From Roseovarius sp. UBA6217 (lineage in GTDB: Bacteria > Pseudomonadota > Alphaproteobacteria > Rhodobacterales > Rhodobacteraceae), in contig DISF01000033.1 of assembly GCA_002421985.1 (NCBI GenBank), positions 1 to 23,842 of the forward strand: 23,842 bases of DNA, given 5' to 3'. The notes under the pieces are model-generated. The model ran no database searches. It was not told where the DNA came from and saw only the letters and a list, made by a program, of their open reading frames with translations. Each line of letters starts with the position of its first letter. The stretch's first letter is position 1. Positions 14,253 through 22,575 of this stretch are shown here, piece after piece. Both the position numbers and the translations under genes were made by a program.

Positions 14253-15401
14253 ATGGCCCATGCAACACGCCCCCGCCCGACCGCCTGCCTTGCGCTGGCC
14301 GATGGCTCGCTGTTTTACGGCCACGGCTTCGGGGCGGTGGGCGAGACGGTGGCGGAGCTGTGTTTCAACACCGCGATGACCGGCTATCAGGAAATCATGA
14401 CCGACCCGTCCTATGCCGGGCAGGTCGTCACCTTTACCTTTCCGCATGTGGGCAATGTTGGCGTGAATGCCGAGGATGACGAGACGCTCACGCCGGTGGC
14501 GGCGGGGATGGTCGTCAAATGGGACCCGACAGAGCCATCGAACTGGCGCGCCGAGGAACATCTCTCGACATGGCTGGCGCGGCGCGGGCGCATCGCCATC
14601 GGGGGCGTGGACACGCGGCGGCTTACGCGCGCGATCCGGCAGCAGGGCGCGCCGCATGTGGCGCTGGCGCATGATCCCTCGGGCAATTTCGACGTGGGCG
14701 CGCTGGTAGCGAAGGCGCGTGGCTTTGCCGGGCTCGAGGGGATGGATCTCGCCCGCGAGGTGAGTTGCACGCAATCCTACCGCTGGGACGAGATGCGCTG
14801 GGCCTGGCCCGAGGGCTATGCGCGGCAGGGACAGGCGCGCCACAAGGTGGTGGCGGTCGATTACGGGGCCAAGCGCAACATCCTGCGATGTCTGGCAAGC
14901 GCGGGCTGCGAGGTGACGGTTCTGCCCGCCACGGCCACTGCCGGGGATGTGCTGGCCCATTCCCCCGACGGGGTATTCCTGTCGAACGGCCCCGGCGATC
15001 CGGCGGCGACCGGGGCCTATGCCGTGCCGATGATCCGCGGCGTGCTCGATAGCGGGCTGCCGCTTTTCGGCATCTGCCTCGGGCACCAGATGCTGGCGCT
15101 CGCACTTGGGGGCCGGACGGTCAAGATGAACCACGGCCACCACGGTGCCAACCATCCCGTCAAGGATCTGGAAACCGGCAAGGTCGAGATCACTTCGATG
15201 AATCACGGTTTTGCCGTCGATGGTCAGAGCCTGCCCGAGGGTGTGATCGAGACGCATGTCTCGCTCTTTGACGGGTCCAATTGCGGCATCCGGCTCAGGG
15301 ATCGGCCGGTTTTCTCGGTGCAGCACCACCCCGAGGCCAGCCCCGGCCCGCAAGACAGCTTTTACCTTTTCGAGCGTTTCGCGGCCTCGATGGCCGGCTA
15401 A
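14253..15401 (+). CDS. carA: Carbamoyl-phosphate synthase small subunit
   Basis: CarA hydrolyses glutamine and channels ammonia to CarB for carbamoyl phosphate, the precursor of arginine and pyrimidines. The 382 residues show the N-terminal CPSase_sm domain (ALADGSLFYGHGFGAVG, then FNTAMTGYQEIMTDPSYAGQ) and a C-terminal class I glutamine amidotransferase domain with FLSNGPGDP, the nucleophile Cys275 in GICLGHQ, and His359/Glu361 in QHHPEASPGP. All triad residues are present. The start at 14253 was chosen over the frame start at 14217 because GGAGA lies ahead of it and the residues before it overlap the putative promoter. carB is not adjacent on the visible downstream side. Confidence 0.96.
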   Translation: MAHATRPRPTACLALADGSLFYGHGFGAVGETVAELCFNTAMTGYQEIMTDPSYAGQVVTFTFPHVGNVGVNAEDDETLTPVAAGMVVKWDPTEPSNWRAEEHLSTWLARRGRIAIGGVDTRRLTRAIRQQGAPHVALAHDPSGNFDVGALVAKARGFAGLEGMDLAREVSCTQSYRWDEMRWAWPEGYARQGQARHKVVAVDYGAKRNILRCLASAGCEVTVLPATATAGDVLAHSPDGVFLSNGPGDPAATGAYAVPMIRGVLDSGLPLFGICLGHQMLALALGGRTVKMNHGHHGANHPVKDLETGKVEITSMNHGFAVDGQSLPEGVIETHVSLFDGSNCGIRLRDRPVFSVQHHPEASPGPQDSFYLFERFAASMAG

Positions 15402-15433
15402 CCCGCGCTTTCGACGGATTTTTTCTACCGTGG

Positions 15434-15460
15434 TTAACCGCTTGTTAAAAGATCGTTAAC
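15434..15460 (+). promoter_or_regulatory. Two overlapping CtrA boxes upstream of the glycosyltransferase
   Basis: TTAA (15434-15437), N7, TTAA (15445-15448), N7, TTAAC (15456-15460): the middle TTAA is shared, giving two full TTAA-N7-TTAA sites with an 11-bp period. This is the consensus of CtrA, the alphaproteobacterial cell-cycle/motility regulator. The site lies 50 bp before the glycosyltransferase start in an AT-rich patch that stands out from the GC-rich surroundings. Confidence 0.7.
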
Positions 15461-15509
15461 TTTCCGCCCGCTACCCTCGGCCCCAGGGGACAAGCAGCGG
15501 AGACCGGGC

Positions 15510-17444
15510 ATGGGCATTTCCGAGTTGCGTCAGGGAGGGTTCGGCCGCCGGGGGCCGGGCACGCGCCTGCCCACTGATCCGCTGGGGCGCGATCTTGTGC
15601 GCCGGGGTGTCATCAGCGATGCCGATGCCACGCTGGCCGATCTGGTGCAGCGGCGCTGCGATACCTCGCTCGACCGTATCCTGATGGCCGAAGGGCTGGC
15701 ACATGAGGACGACCTGCTTGCCGCCCATGCACGGCGCATCGCCGGGCGGCGGCTCGACGCGGGCGCGCTGGCCGCGATGGATCCGGTCGATACCGGGCTT
15801 GATCCGCGCCTGCTGCTCAAACATGGCGCGGTGGTGCTGCGCGATGGCGACGGCCAACCCCGCATCATCAGCGACGGATCCGAGCCGCTTGGCGCGTTGC
15901 GCGCCGCGCTGCCCGCCGATCTGGCCGCCGCAAACCGGCTTGTCGCGCCGCGCGCGGCGATACAGGACCGGGTGGCGATGCTGCACCGCGACGCCTTGCG
16001 CGACATGGCCGCCGCCCGCCCGCCCGAAAGCGAAAGCTGCCGCACATGGGACACACAGACCGGCACACGCCTGCGCGCGACCGCGGCGGCGCTGGTGGTG
16101 ATCGTGGCGCTGTGTATCGCCTTTCCGGTCGCGATCTTTGGCGCGCTGGCCCTGTGGGCGGTGCTCACGCTGGTGGTGGCGGCGGCGCTCAAGACGGCGG
16201 CGTTTCTCGCCGCCGCGGGCGAGGCGCGCGCCGCCCCGCCCCCCCTGCCCGACACACCGCTGCCGCGCGTCTCGATCCTCGTGCCGCTCTTTCGCGAGAC
16301 CGAGATCGCGCACGCGCTGGTGGCGCGGCTTTCGCGACTGACCTATCCCAAATGCCTGCTCGATGTGATCCTCGTGCTGGAGGAAGAGGACAGGCTCACC
16401 CAAGCGACGCTCGCCACCATCGACCTGCCGCCCTGGATCCGGCCGGTGGTGGTGCCCGACGGCCAGCCCCGCACCAAGCCGCGCGCGATGAATTACGCGC
16501 TCGATTTCTGCCAGGGCGAGATCATCGGCATTTTCGACGCCGAGGATGCGCCCGAGCCGGACCAGATCACCCAGGTGGCCCGCCGGTTCCAGACCGCGCC
16601 GCGCGATCTGGCCTGCCTGCAAGGGGTGCTTGATTACTACAACCCGCGCCAGAACTGGCTGGCGCGGTGCTTTACCATCGAATACGCCACCTGGTTCCGC
16701 ACGATCATGCCGGGCATGGCGCGGCTGGGCCTCGCGCTGCCGCTGGGCGGCACCACGCTCTACATCCGCCGCGACGTGCTCGAGGATCTGGGCGGCTGGG
16801 ACGCGCATAACGTGACCGAGGATGCCGATCTGGGCTTTCGCCTTGCCCGCCACGGCTGGCGCACCGGGATGATCGCCACCGTCACCGGCGAAGAGGCCAA
16901 TTGCCGCGCCTGGCCCTGGGTCAAGCAGCGCTCGCGCTGGCTCAAGGGCTACATGACCACGTATCTGGTGCATATGCGCGCGCCCCGCCAGCTTTACGCG
17001 CAGCTCGGGCCACGGCAATTCTGGGGCTTTCAGGCGCATTTCGTCTCGGCGGTGAGCCAGGTTCTGCTCGCGCCGGTGCTGTGGTCCTTCTGGCTGGTGC
17101 TGCTGGGGCTGCCGCATCCGCTCGACCCGGTGCTGGCGCGCGGCACGATGGGGGCCATCGGCGTGCTGTTCCTCACGGTGGAGGCAATCAATATGTGCAT
17201 CCATGCACAGGCCGTCTCGGGGCCGCGTCACCGCCACCTGATACCCTGGGTGCCGACCATGCATTTCTATGCCCCGCTCGCCGCAGTGGCCGCCTACAAG
17301 GCGCTTTATGAATTGATTTTCAAACCGTTTTTCTGGGACAAGACGGCGCATGGCCTGTCGGTTGCCGCCGCCGGGCAGCGGCGCTCAGACGGCGGTCTTG
17401 ATCTCGCCGGAATCAAGCTTGAGCCGGGTCACGAAGGCCTTTGA
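15510..17444 (+). CDS. Membrane glycosyltransferase (GT2) with N-terminal MshEN-like domain, 644 aa
   Basis: A probably processive polysaccharide-forming glycosyltransferase of the inner membrane. Residues about 24-160 resemble the MshEN/GspE-N domain: PLGRDLVRRGVISDADATLA and SLDRILMAEGLAHEDDLLAA look like two copies of the LGxxLxxxGxI motif that binds cyclic di-GMP in MshE. A membrane hairpin follows (about 190-235), then the GT2 domain (253-480) with VSILVPLFRE, DAED (343-346), TED (436-438) and QRSRW (473-477), the signature of cellulose-synthase-like enzymes, and several C-terminal membrane helices. A GGAGA ribosome site supports the start. The upstream CtrA boxes suggest cell-cycle or lifestyle control. 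It overlaps the convergent GntR gene by 60 bp. The sugar and polymer are unknown. Confidence 0.9.
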   Translation: MGISELRQGGFGRRGPGTRLPTDPLGRDLVRRGVISDADATLADLVQRRCDTSLDRILMAEGLAHEDDLLAAHARRIAGRRLDAGALAAMDPVDTGLDPRLLLKHGAVVLRDGDGQPRIISDGSEPLGALRAALPADLAAANRLVAPRAAIQDRVAMLHRDALRDMAAARPPESESCRTWDTQTGTRLRATAAALVVIVALCIAFPVAIFGALALWAVLTLVVAAALKTAAFLAAAGEARAAPPPLPDTPLPRVSILVPLFRETEIAHALVARLSRLTYPKCLLDVILVLEEEDRLTQATLATIDLPPWIRPVVVPDGQPRTKPRAMNYALDFCQGEIIGIFDAEDAPEPDQITQVARRFQTAPRDLACLQGVLDYYNPRQNWLARCFTIEYATWFRTIMPGMARLGLALPLGGTTLYIRRDVLEDLGGWDAHNVTEDADLGFRLARHGWRTGMIATVTGEEANCRAWPWVKQRSRWLKGYMTTYLVHMRAPRQLYAQLGPRQFWGFQAHFVSAVSQVLLAPVLWSFWLVLLGLPHPLDPVLARGTMGAIGVLFLTVEAINMCIHAQAVSGPRHRHLIPWVPTMHFYAPLAAVAAYKALYELIFKPFFWDKTAHGLSVAAAGQRRSDGGLDLAGIKLEPGHEGL

Positions 17445-18029
17445 GATGTGATCGCGCAGCGCCTGCGCGGCGGCGTCGCCGTCGCGGGCCTCGATGGCGG
17501 TAACGATGGCATCATGCTCGGCCAGCGCATCCTCGCCGCGCCCCTCGGCGGCCAGCGAGGTGGTCGCCAAAAGCGCCATCGAGCGATGCACAAGGTCAAG
17601 CTGCTGCACAAGAAAGCGGTTATGCGAGGTCAGGTGGATCTGCTTGTGAAACCGCCGGTTGGCGCGGGCAAGGTCTTTGGGGCGATGCAAAAGCGCGCGA
17701 TCGTCCTCGACCATGTCGCGCAGCACGCGCATTTCCTCGGGCGTGGCGTGCATCGCGGCAAGGCGTGCGGCCAGCCCCTCAAGCTCGGCGCGCACGGTAT
17801 AAAGCTCTGAAAGCTGGTTGTAATCGAGCGAGGCCACGATCAGGCTGCGCCCGTCGCGCGTCAGCATGGATTGCGTCTCAAGCCGCTGGAGCGCCTCACG
17901 GATGGGCGTGCGCGACACGCCGAACCGCTCTGCCAGATCGCTCTCCACGAGGCGATCACCGGGCTTGAACACGCCCGAATCGATCGCATCAAGGATCAGC
18001 GAATAGGCGTCGGTGCTTGGCGGTTTCAT
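17385..18029 (-). CDS. GntR-family regulator, FCD (FadR-like) subgroup, 214 aa
   Basis: A DNA-binding metabolite-responsive regulator. Residues about 5-65 form the winged helix-turn-helix: YSLILDAIDSGVFKPGDRLV, then LAERFGVSRTPIREALQRLE (32-51), the classical GntR recognition helix. The C-terminal part is an all-helical FCD ligand domain with LYTVRAELEGLAARLAA, ANRRFHKQIHLTSHNRF and EHDAIVTAIEARDGDAA, which carries the metal/ligand-binding acidic and histidine residues. The ligand is unknown. The start at 18029 has AAGGA upstream. It is divergent from the HAD enzyme (105 bp) and overlaps the glycosyltransferase end by 60 bp. A possible promoter reads TTGATC-16-TAAGGT on the minus strand (18089-18062). 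Confidence 0.93.
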   Translation of the reverse strand: MKPPSTDAYSLILDAIDSGVFKPGDRLVESDLAERFGVSRTPIREALQRLETQSMLTRDGRSLIVASLDYNQLSELYTVRAELEGLAARLAAMHATPEEMRVLRDMVEDDRALLHRPKDLARANRRFHKQIHLTSHNRFLVQQLDLVHRSMALLATTSLAAEGRGEDALAEHDAIVTAIEARDGDAAAQALRDHISKAFVTRLKLDSGEIKTAV

Positions 18030-18134
18030 CTTTGCGCGGTCCTTTATCGCGATGCTGCGGCACCTTACGCGGTTTGACCGGGCGATCAAGAGCGGGCGAT
18101 TGCGCTTTGCCGCCCTGTCGGATACGCGAGCCGC

Positions 18135-18779
18135 ATGGCCAGACAGTATTTCGCCCATGTCAAGACATGGGTTTTCGACCTCGACAACACGCTTTATCCG
18201 CCTCAGGCGCGGCTCTTCGATCAGATCGAGGCGCGCATGACCTCCTATGTCATGGAGGCCCTGCGCCTGGATCGCGCCGAGGCCGACCGCCTTCGCCACG
18301 CCTATTGGCGCGAGCATGGCACCACGCTGGCGGGGCTGATGCGCTGCCACGATCTCGATCCCGCCCCCTATCTGGAGGCGGTGCACGACATCTCGCTCGA
18401 CCATCTGGAGCCTGACCCGGCGCTTGCGGGTGCGATCCGCGCCCTGCCGGGGCGCAAGATCGTCCACACCAACGGCTCGGGCGCGTATGCGGCGCGCGTT
18501 GTGGCGGCGCGCGGGCTTGGGGGCCTCTTTGATGCCATCTACGGGGTCGAGCACGCGGGCTATCGCCCCAAGCCCGAGGCCGATGCCTTTGCCGCCGTGC
18601 TGGCGCGCGACGGCAGCGACGCGGGGCGCGCGGCGATGTTCGAGGATGATCCGCGCAACCTTGCGGCCCCCCACGCGATGGGGATGCGCACCGTGCATGT
18701 CGCGCCCGCGCCTGTCGCGGCACCACATATCCACCACCATACCGACGATCTGGCGGGGTTTCTCGCGGGGCTGGTCTGA
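18135..18779 (+). CDS. HAD-family hydrolase, pyrimidine 5'-nucleotidase-like, 214 aa
   Basis: A soluble phosphatase of the haloacid dehalogenase superfamily. Motif I is WVFDLDNTLYPP with nucleophile Asp15 and Asp17; motif II is KIVHTNGS; motif III lysine is in YRPKPEADAF; motif IV is MFEDDPRNL. The 'DLDNTLYP' wording and the helical cap with YWREHGTTLAGLM match the pyrimidine 5'-nucleotidase (Sdt1-like) group, which dephosphorylates UMP/CMP or pyridoxal phosphate-like substrates; the actual substrate is not settled. A weak ribosome site precedes the ATG. It is divergent from the GntR gene, which may control it. Confidence 0.92.
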   Translation: MARQYFAHVKTWVFDLDNTLYPPQARLFDQIEARMTSYVMEALRLDRAEADRLRHAYWREHGTTLAGLMRCHDLDPAPYLEAVHDISLDHLEPDPALAGAIRALPGRKIVHTNGSGAYAARVVAARGLGGLFDAIYGVEHAGYRPKPEADAFAAVLARDGSDAGRAAMFEDDPRNLAAPHAMGMRTVHVAPAPVAAPHIHHHTDDLAGFLAGLV

Positions 18780-18800
18780 CGCCTGCGGCGAGACGTCCCT

Positions 18801-18829
18801 TTGAAGAGGGCGGGGCGGCTACATATCTG
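18801..18829 (+). promoter_or_regulatory. Candidate promoter of the small membrane protein / UbiH unit
   Basis: TTGAAG (18801-18806), 17-bp spacer, TATCTG (18824-18829). Transcription would start near 18836, 29 nt before the small gene's start codon. Confidence 0.45.
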
Positions 18830-18864
18830 AGCTTCAGAGTCATCTATTGCAAAAGGACCGCCCG

Positions 18865-19077
18865 ATGAGCCTGATCGACACCCACGCCCCCACCCACGCC
18901 CACACCCCCGTCGAGGACGAACGCGCCACCGTGCTGCGCATCTTCCTGAGCCTCGCCGTCTTTGTCGCAGGCTGGGCGACAAGCGTTGTGCTTTGGGGCA
19001 TTCCGGGGCTTTATATCCCGGCGCTGGCGCTGGTGCCGGTGATCTGGGTGGTGCTTCTGTTGATTTCGCGCGGCTAG
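18865..19077 (+). CDS. Small membrane protein, 70 aa
   Basis: A histidine/proline-rich cytoplasmic N-terminus (MSLIDTHAPTHAHTPVEDER) is followed by two close hydrophobic segments, VLRIFLSLAVFVAGWATSVV and GLYIPALALVPVIWVVLLLI, which suggest a two-helix membrane hairpin, ending in SRG. The start at 18865 is preferred over the ATG at 18847 because AAAAGGACC lies just before it. The gene is 26 bp upstream of the UbiH-type gene and is probably cotranscribed with it. I do not recognise a family; a role near ubiquinone synthesis in the membrane would be a guess from position alone. The coding pattern and clean hydrophobicity support a real gene. Confidence 0.75.
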   Translation: MSLIDTHAPTHAHTPVEDERATVLRIFLSLAVFVAGWATSVVLWGIPGLYIPALALVPVIWVVLLLISRG

Positions 19078-19103
19078 GGCCGCGCAACGCGAAAGGCGGG
19101 CAT

Positions 19104-20306
19104 ATGGTGGACGAAAACGTCGATATCGTGATCTCTGGCGGGGGCGTGGCGGGGCTCGCGGCGGCGGCGGTGTTCGGGGGGGCGGGGTTCTCGGTGCTCT
19201 GCGTCGATCCCGCACCGCCCGTCACCGCGCGCGATGCCGACGGATCTGACCTGCGCACAACCGCCTTTCTGCAACCCGCGCAGGCGCTTCTGGAGCGCGC
19301 GGGGCTGTGGGCGCGGCTTGCCCCCCATGCCGCGCCCTTGCAGATCATGCGGGTGGTCGATGCGGGCGGCGAACTCCCCGCGCCGCGCATCGTCAGGGAT
19401 TTCAACGCCGCCGACATTTCCGAGAAACCCTTCGGCTGGAACCTGCCCAACTGGCTGTTGCGGCGCGAGATGGTGGCGCATCTTGAAACCTTGGCTTCGG
19501 TCAGCTTCCGCCCCGGCACCGCCACCACCACGCTTTTTACCCGCGAGCGCGAGGCGCGTGTCGGGCTGAGCGATGGCACCCGCCTGCGCGCGCGGCTCGT
19601 GATCGCCGCCGATGGCCGCAACTCGCCTGTGCGCGAGGCGGCGGGGATCGCGGTCAAGACCACGCGCTACGGGCAAAAGGCGCTGGCCTTCGCCGTGACG
19701 CACCCCATCCCGCACGAGAATGTCTCGACCGAGATCCACCGCTCGGGCGGGCCGTTCACGCTGGTGCCGCTGCCTGATTACGAGGGGAGGCCCTCTTCTG
19801 CCGTGGTCTGGATGGAAGAAGGGCCAGAGGTGGCCCGCCTTGCCGCGCTGCCGGTCCCTGAGTTCGGGGCGGCGATGAACACCCGCTCGTGCCTGCTTTT
19901 CGGCCCGCTCACGCTCGCGTCGCGCCGCACCACCTGGCCGATCATCAGCCAGGTGGCCGAGCGGATGTATGCCGAGCGCGTGGCGCTGGTGGCCGAGGCG
20001 GCGCATGTCGTGCCGCCCATCGGCGCACAGGGGCTCAACATGTCGCTGGGCGATATGCGCGTGCTCCTGGATCTGGCCCTGGCCGCGCCCGAGAGGCTTG
20101 GCGATCGCGCCATGCTCGAGACCTATCACCGCCGCAGGCATTGGGAGGTGCGCGCGCGCGTGGCCGGCATCGACCTGCTGAACCGCGCCTCGATGATGCG
20201 CGCGCAGCCCTTGCGCGATGCACGCGCGCAGGTGCTCAATGCCATCTATTCGCTGGCCCCGGTGCGCAAGACGCTGATGCAGATAGGGCTTGGCGCGCGG
20301 GGGTGA
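19104..20306 (+). CDS. UbiH/UbiF/Coq6-type FAD-dependent hydroxylase, 400 aa
   Basis: A flavin monooxygenase likely hydroxylating the aromatic ring during ubiquinone synthesis at the inner membrane. It begins with the FAD Rossmann motif VDIVISGGGVAGLAAAAV (residues 6-23), has the middle DG motif (ARLVIAADGRNSPVREAAGI) and the second FAD motif ALVAEAAHVVPPIGAQGLNM. The usual GDAAH reads AEAAH here; I recall this acidic swap from other alphaproteobacterial members, so activity is probably retained. Which ring position it acts on (UbiH, UbiF or the alphaproteobacterial UbiL type) cannot be told by eye. An AAAGG site supports the start at 19104. It follows the small membrane protein gene. Confidence 0.9.
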   Translation: MVDENVDIVISGGGVAGLAAAAVFGGAGFSVLCVDPAPPVTARDADGSDLRTTAFLQPAQALLERAGLWARLAPHAAPLQIMRVVDAGGELPAPRIVRDFNAADISEKPFGWNLPNWLLRREMVAHLETLASVSFRPGTATTTLFTREREARVGLSDGTRLRARLVIAADGRNSPVREAAGIAVKTTRYGQKALAFAVTHPIPHENVSTEIHRSGGPFTLVPLPDYEGRPSSAVVWMEEGPEVARLAALPVPEFGAAMNTRSCLLFGPLTLASRRTTWPIISQVAERMYAERVALVAEAAHVVPPIGAQGLNMSLGDMRVLLDLALAAPERLGDRAMLETYHRRRHWEVRARVAGIDLLNRASMMRAQPLRDARAQVLNAIYSLAPVRKTLMQIGLGARG

Positions 20307-20535
20307 GGCGGGCGCGTCTCCTGTGGCACAGGGTGGCGATCCGGTGCCCGGCGGTAAACGCAGCGGGACGCCGCAAGCAGGGGGCTCGCATCACATGCAG
20401 CAAACCGTCGGCGTGACGGCCCGTCGATACGCGGCGTGCCAACCGTCCCTCCCCCCTCATGCGTCGGATTCCCCCATTCCCCACCTGCGCACCCCATGCT
20501 ACCCAACGCCCACGCACCAGACAGGAACCGCCGCG

Positions 20536-21456
20536 ATGACCTCCGATATCCGCCTCGCCTTCGCGCACCCGCAGGCCCGCGCCCGCGCCACCGCGCCCGA
20601 CGGCCCGCTTGATCGCATCTCGCTGCGCGATCATGTCGTCGAGGTCGAGATCGGTGCCTTTCAGGCCGAGCGCGGCACCACCCAGCGCGTCGCCTTCAAC
20701 GTGGTAGTGGAGGTGCGCCCGATGACCGCCGCGCTTGACGATGACGTGGATCGCATCCTCTCCTACGACCGCGTGACCGAGGCGATCGACGCGGCGCTGG
20801 CCGAGGAACGGCTCAACCTGCTCGAAACCCTCGCCCAGCGGATCGCCGAGCGCATCCTGTGGGAGCCGCAGGCAGTGCGCTGCTTCGTGCGCATCGAAAA
20901 GCTCGACCGTGGCCCCGGTGCCCTCGGGGTCGAGATCGTCCGCTCGGTGGATGATCTGCCAACGCGGCCCGTTTCCGCACCCGATACCGTGCCGCACCCG
21001 CATCTTGTCTATCTCGGCAATGCCGCCATCGCCTCGCCCAATCTCGGGCGCTGGCTCGATCAGTTGCAGGCCCGCGCCGAGCCGGTGATCCTGTGCGTCG
21101 GCCTGCCAGAGACGCCCGCGCCCACGACCGGCCACCGCATGACCCAGCGCCGCGTCGATCTTCTGGCGATGGAACAGAACGCCTGGATGCTCGCGGCCCG
21201 CGATCCGCGCTGCGTGGTGGTCTCGACGCGGACCGAGCTTGACTGGTCCATGAAACACGAGCAAATCAGCGTCTGGGCCCCGTCCAAGATCGTGCTCGAC
21301 GCGGTGGATGGCCCCGCAGGCCAGGCCCCGGTCGAGCTCGCGGCATGGTTCGCGCGCCATGTCGAGGCCTCCGACCTGCTCCTGATCGGCGCGGCCCCGC
21401 CCGCCGCCTGCGATGTGCCGGTGATCGTGCAGGATATCGCCCGCTCGGGGCTCTGA
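20536..21456 (+). CDS. folB: Dihydroneopterin aldolase with extra C-terminal domain, 306 aa
   Basis: FolB cleaves dihydroneopterin to 6-hydroxymethyl-dihydropterin in folate synthesis. Residues about 25-140 are the aldolase: RISLRDHVVEVEIGAFQAER (Glu45), LSYDRV (Tyr78), NLLETLAQRIAERIL (Glu97) and FVRIEKL with Lys122, all usual active-site positions. Typical FolB proteins have about 120 residues, so 155-306 is an added domain. Its features, LVYLGNAAIASPNLGRWL, RRVDLLAMEQNAWML and APVELAAWFARHVEASDLLL, recall a degenerate amino-acid-kinase-like fold; this is an inference. The start follows CAGGAA. It is translationally coupled to folP, whose ATG comes one base after the stop. The 229 bp before it show no clear element. 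Confidence 0.88.
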   Translation: MTSDIRLAFAHPQARARATAPDGPLDRISLRDHVVEVEIGAFQAERGTTQRVAFNVVVEVRPMTAALDDDVDRILSYDRVTEAIDAALAEERLNLLETLAQRIAERILWEPQAVRCFVRIEKLDRGPGALGVEIVRSVDDLPTRPVSAPDTVPHPHLVYLGNAAIASPNLGRWLDQLQARAEPVILCVGLPETPAPTTGHRMTQRRVDLLAMEQNAWMLAARDPRCVVVSTRTELDWSMKHEQISVWAPSKIVLDAVDGPAGQAPVELAAWFARHVEASDLLLIGAAPPAACDVPVIVQDIARSGL

Positions 21457-21457
21457 C

Positions 21458-22459
21458 ATGGCCTATTACCGCCCCATACCCCGCACCGATCCGGCGCGCC
21501 CCGCCGAGGCCCTGCCGCTTGCCGGTGGCTGGTGCTGGTTCGACACGGTCGAGGTGCTTGCCCGCGACGCGCCCCCCCGCCTCATGCAAGCCCGCGACCT
21601 GCCACCCGATGTGACAGAGCGCCTCACGGCCCCGCGCCCGGCCCTCGCGGGCATGGGCATGGACGCGCCGCGCATCATGGGCATCCTCAACGTCACCCCC
21701 GACAGCTTTTCCGATGGCGGGCAGCATTTCGACCCCGAGACCGCGCGCGCCCATGCCGTGGCCATGTCGCGGGCGGGGGCCGATATCCTCGACGTGGGCG
21801 GCGAATCCACCCGCCCCGGTGCCGCCCACGTGCCCGTTGACGCCGAGATCGCCCGCACCGCCCCGGTCATCGCAGCGATCCGCGCGGCCCTTGCCACGCC
21901 GATCTCCATCGACACCCGCAAGACAGCCGTCGCCGAGGCCGCGATCCGCGCCGGGGCGTGTCTCATCAACGACGTGTCGGGCTTTACCTTTGATTCTGGC
22001 CTCGCGCCCCTCGCCGCGTCCCGCGCCCTGCCGGTCTGTGTCATGCACGCTCAAGGAACACCCGAGACGATGCAGCACGATCCGCGCTACGAGGATGTGC
22101 TGCTCGATGTCTACGACTGGCTTGACGCTCGCGTGACCGCGCTCACCGCCCTTGGGCTCCCGCGCGGTTGCATCGCGGTCGATCCCGGCATCGGCTTTGG
22201 CAAGACCCAAACCCACAACCTGCGCCTGTTGCAGGGGCTTTCGCTCTTTCACGGGCTTGGCTGCCCGGTGCTGCTCGGGGCCTCGCGCAAGCGCTTCATC
22301 GGCGATCTGACCGGCACGCCGGTCGCCGCCCGCCGCGTGCCCGGCTCGCTCGCCGTGGCGATCATGGCTGCCGAACAGGGGGTGCAGGTGCTGCGCGTCC
22401 ATGACGTGGCCGAAACCCGCGCCGCGCTCGACATGTGGCAGGCGGTGAAGACTTGCTGA
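21458..22459 (+). CDS. folP: Dihydropteroate synthase, 333 aa
   Basis: FolP condenses p-aminobenzoate with hydroxymethyl-dihydropterin pyrophosphate and is the sulfonamide target. After an N-terminal extension of about 70 residues (MAYYRPIPRTDPARPAE...), the TIM-barrel core starts at PRIMGILNVTPDSFSDGG (71-88) and contains DILDVGGESTRPGA, ISIDTRKTAVAEAAI, INDVSGF, VDPGIGFGKT and the phosphate-binding GASRKRFIG. All signature motifs are intact. The start overlaps the folB end region (TGAcATG) and has only GGGG upstream, so translation is probably coupled. In related genomes glmM often follows folP; here the next gene is a convergent exporter. Confidence 0.96.
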   Translation: MAYYRPIPRTDPARPAEALPLAGGWCWFDTVEVLARDAPPRLMQARDLPPDVTERLTAPRPALAGMGMDAPRIMGILNVTPDSFSDGGQHFDPETARAHAVAMSRAGADILDVGGESTRPGAAHVPVDAEIARTAPVIAAIRAALATPISIDTRKTAVAEAAIRAGACLINDVSGFTFDSGLAPLAASRALPVCVMHAQGTPETMQHDPRYEDVLLDVYDWLDARVTALTALGLPRGCIAVDPGIGFGKTQTHNLRLLQGLSLFHGLGCPVLLGASRKRFIGDLTGTPVAARRVPGSLAVAIMAAEQGVQVLRVHDVAETRAALDMWQAVKTC

Positions 22460-22467
22460 ATCACGAT

Positions 22468-22575
22468 CTAGTGGATGATATTATCCCCTGATTCTGGCAA
22501 TTTCTTTCCAAAATCTTGTATTAACGTGCGCCACGCCTCTTCGATCCGGTCGGTTCGCGCGCCGGGCCGTGCGCT
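22468..22575 (-). other. Open frame continuing past the EamA stop codon
   Basis: Reading on from the EamA stop in the same frame gives 35 sense codons before TAG (22468-22470), with a protein-like end (RIEEAWRTLIQDFGKKL, then PESGDNIIH). The DNA is AT-richer than its surroundings. It has no own start codon. It could be the tail of a decayed gene, a C-terminal extension lost by a new stop, or chance. Confidence 0.3.

Noticed and set aside
15471..17351. 626-codon minus-strand open frame antisense to the glycosyltransferase
   Set aside because: Shadow frame; the plus strand has complete GT2 motifs, a ribosome site and CtrA boxes.
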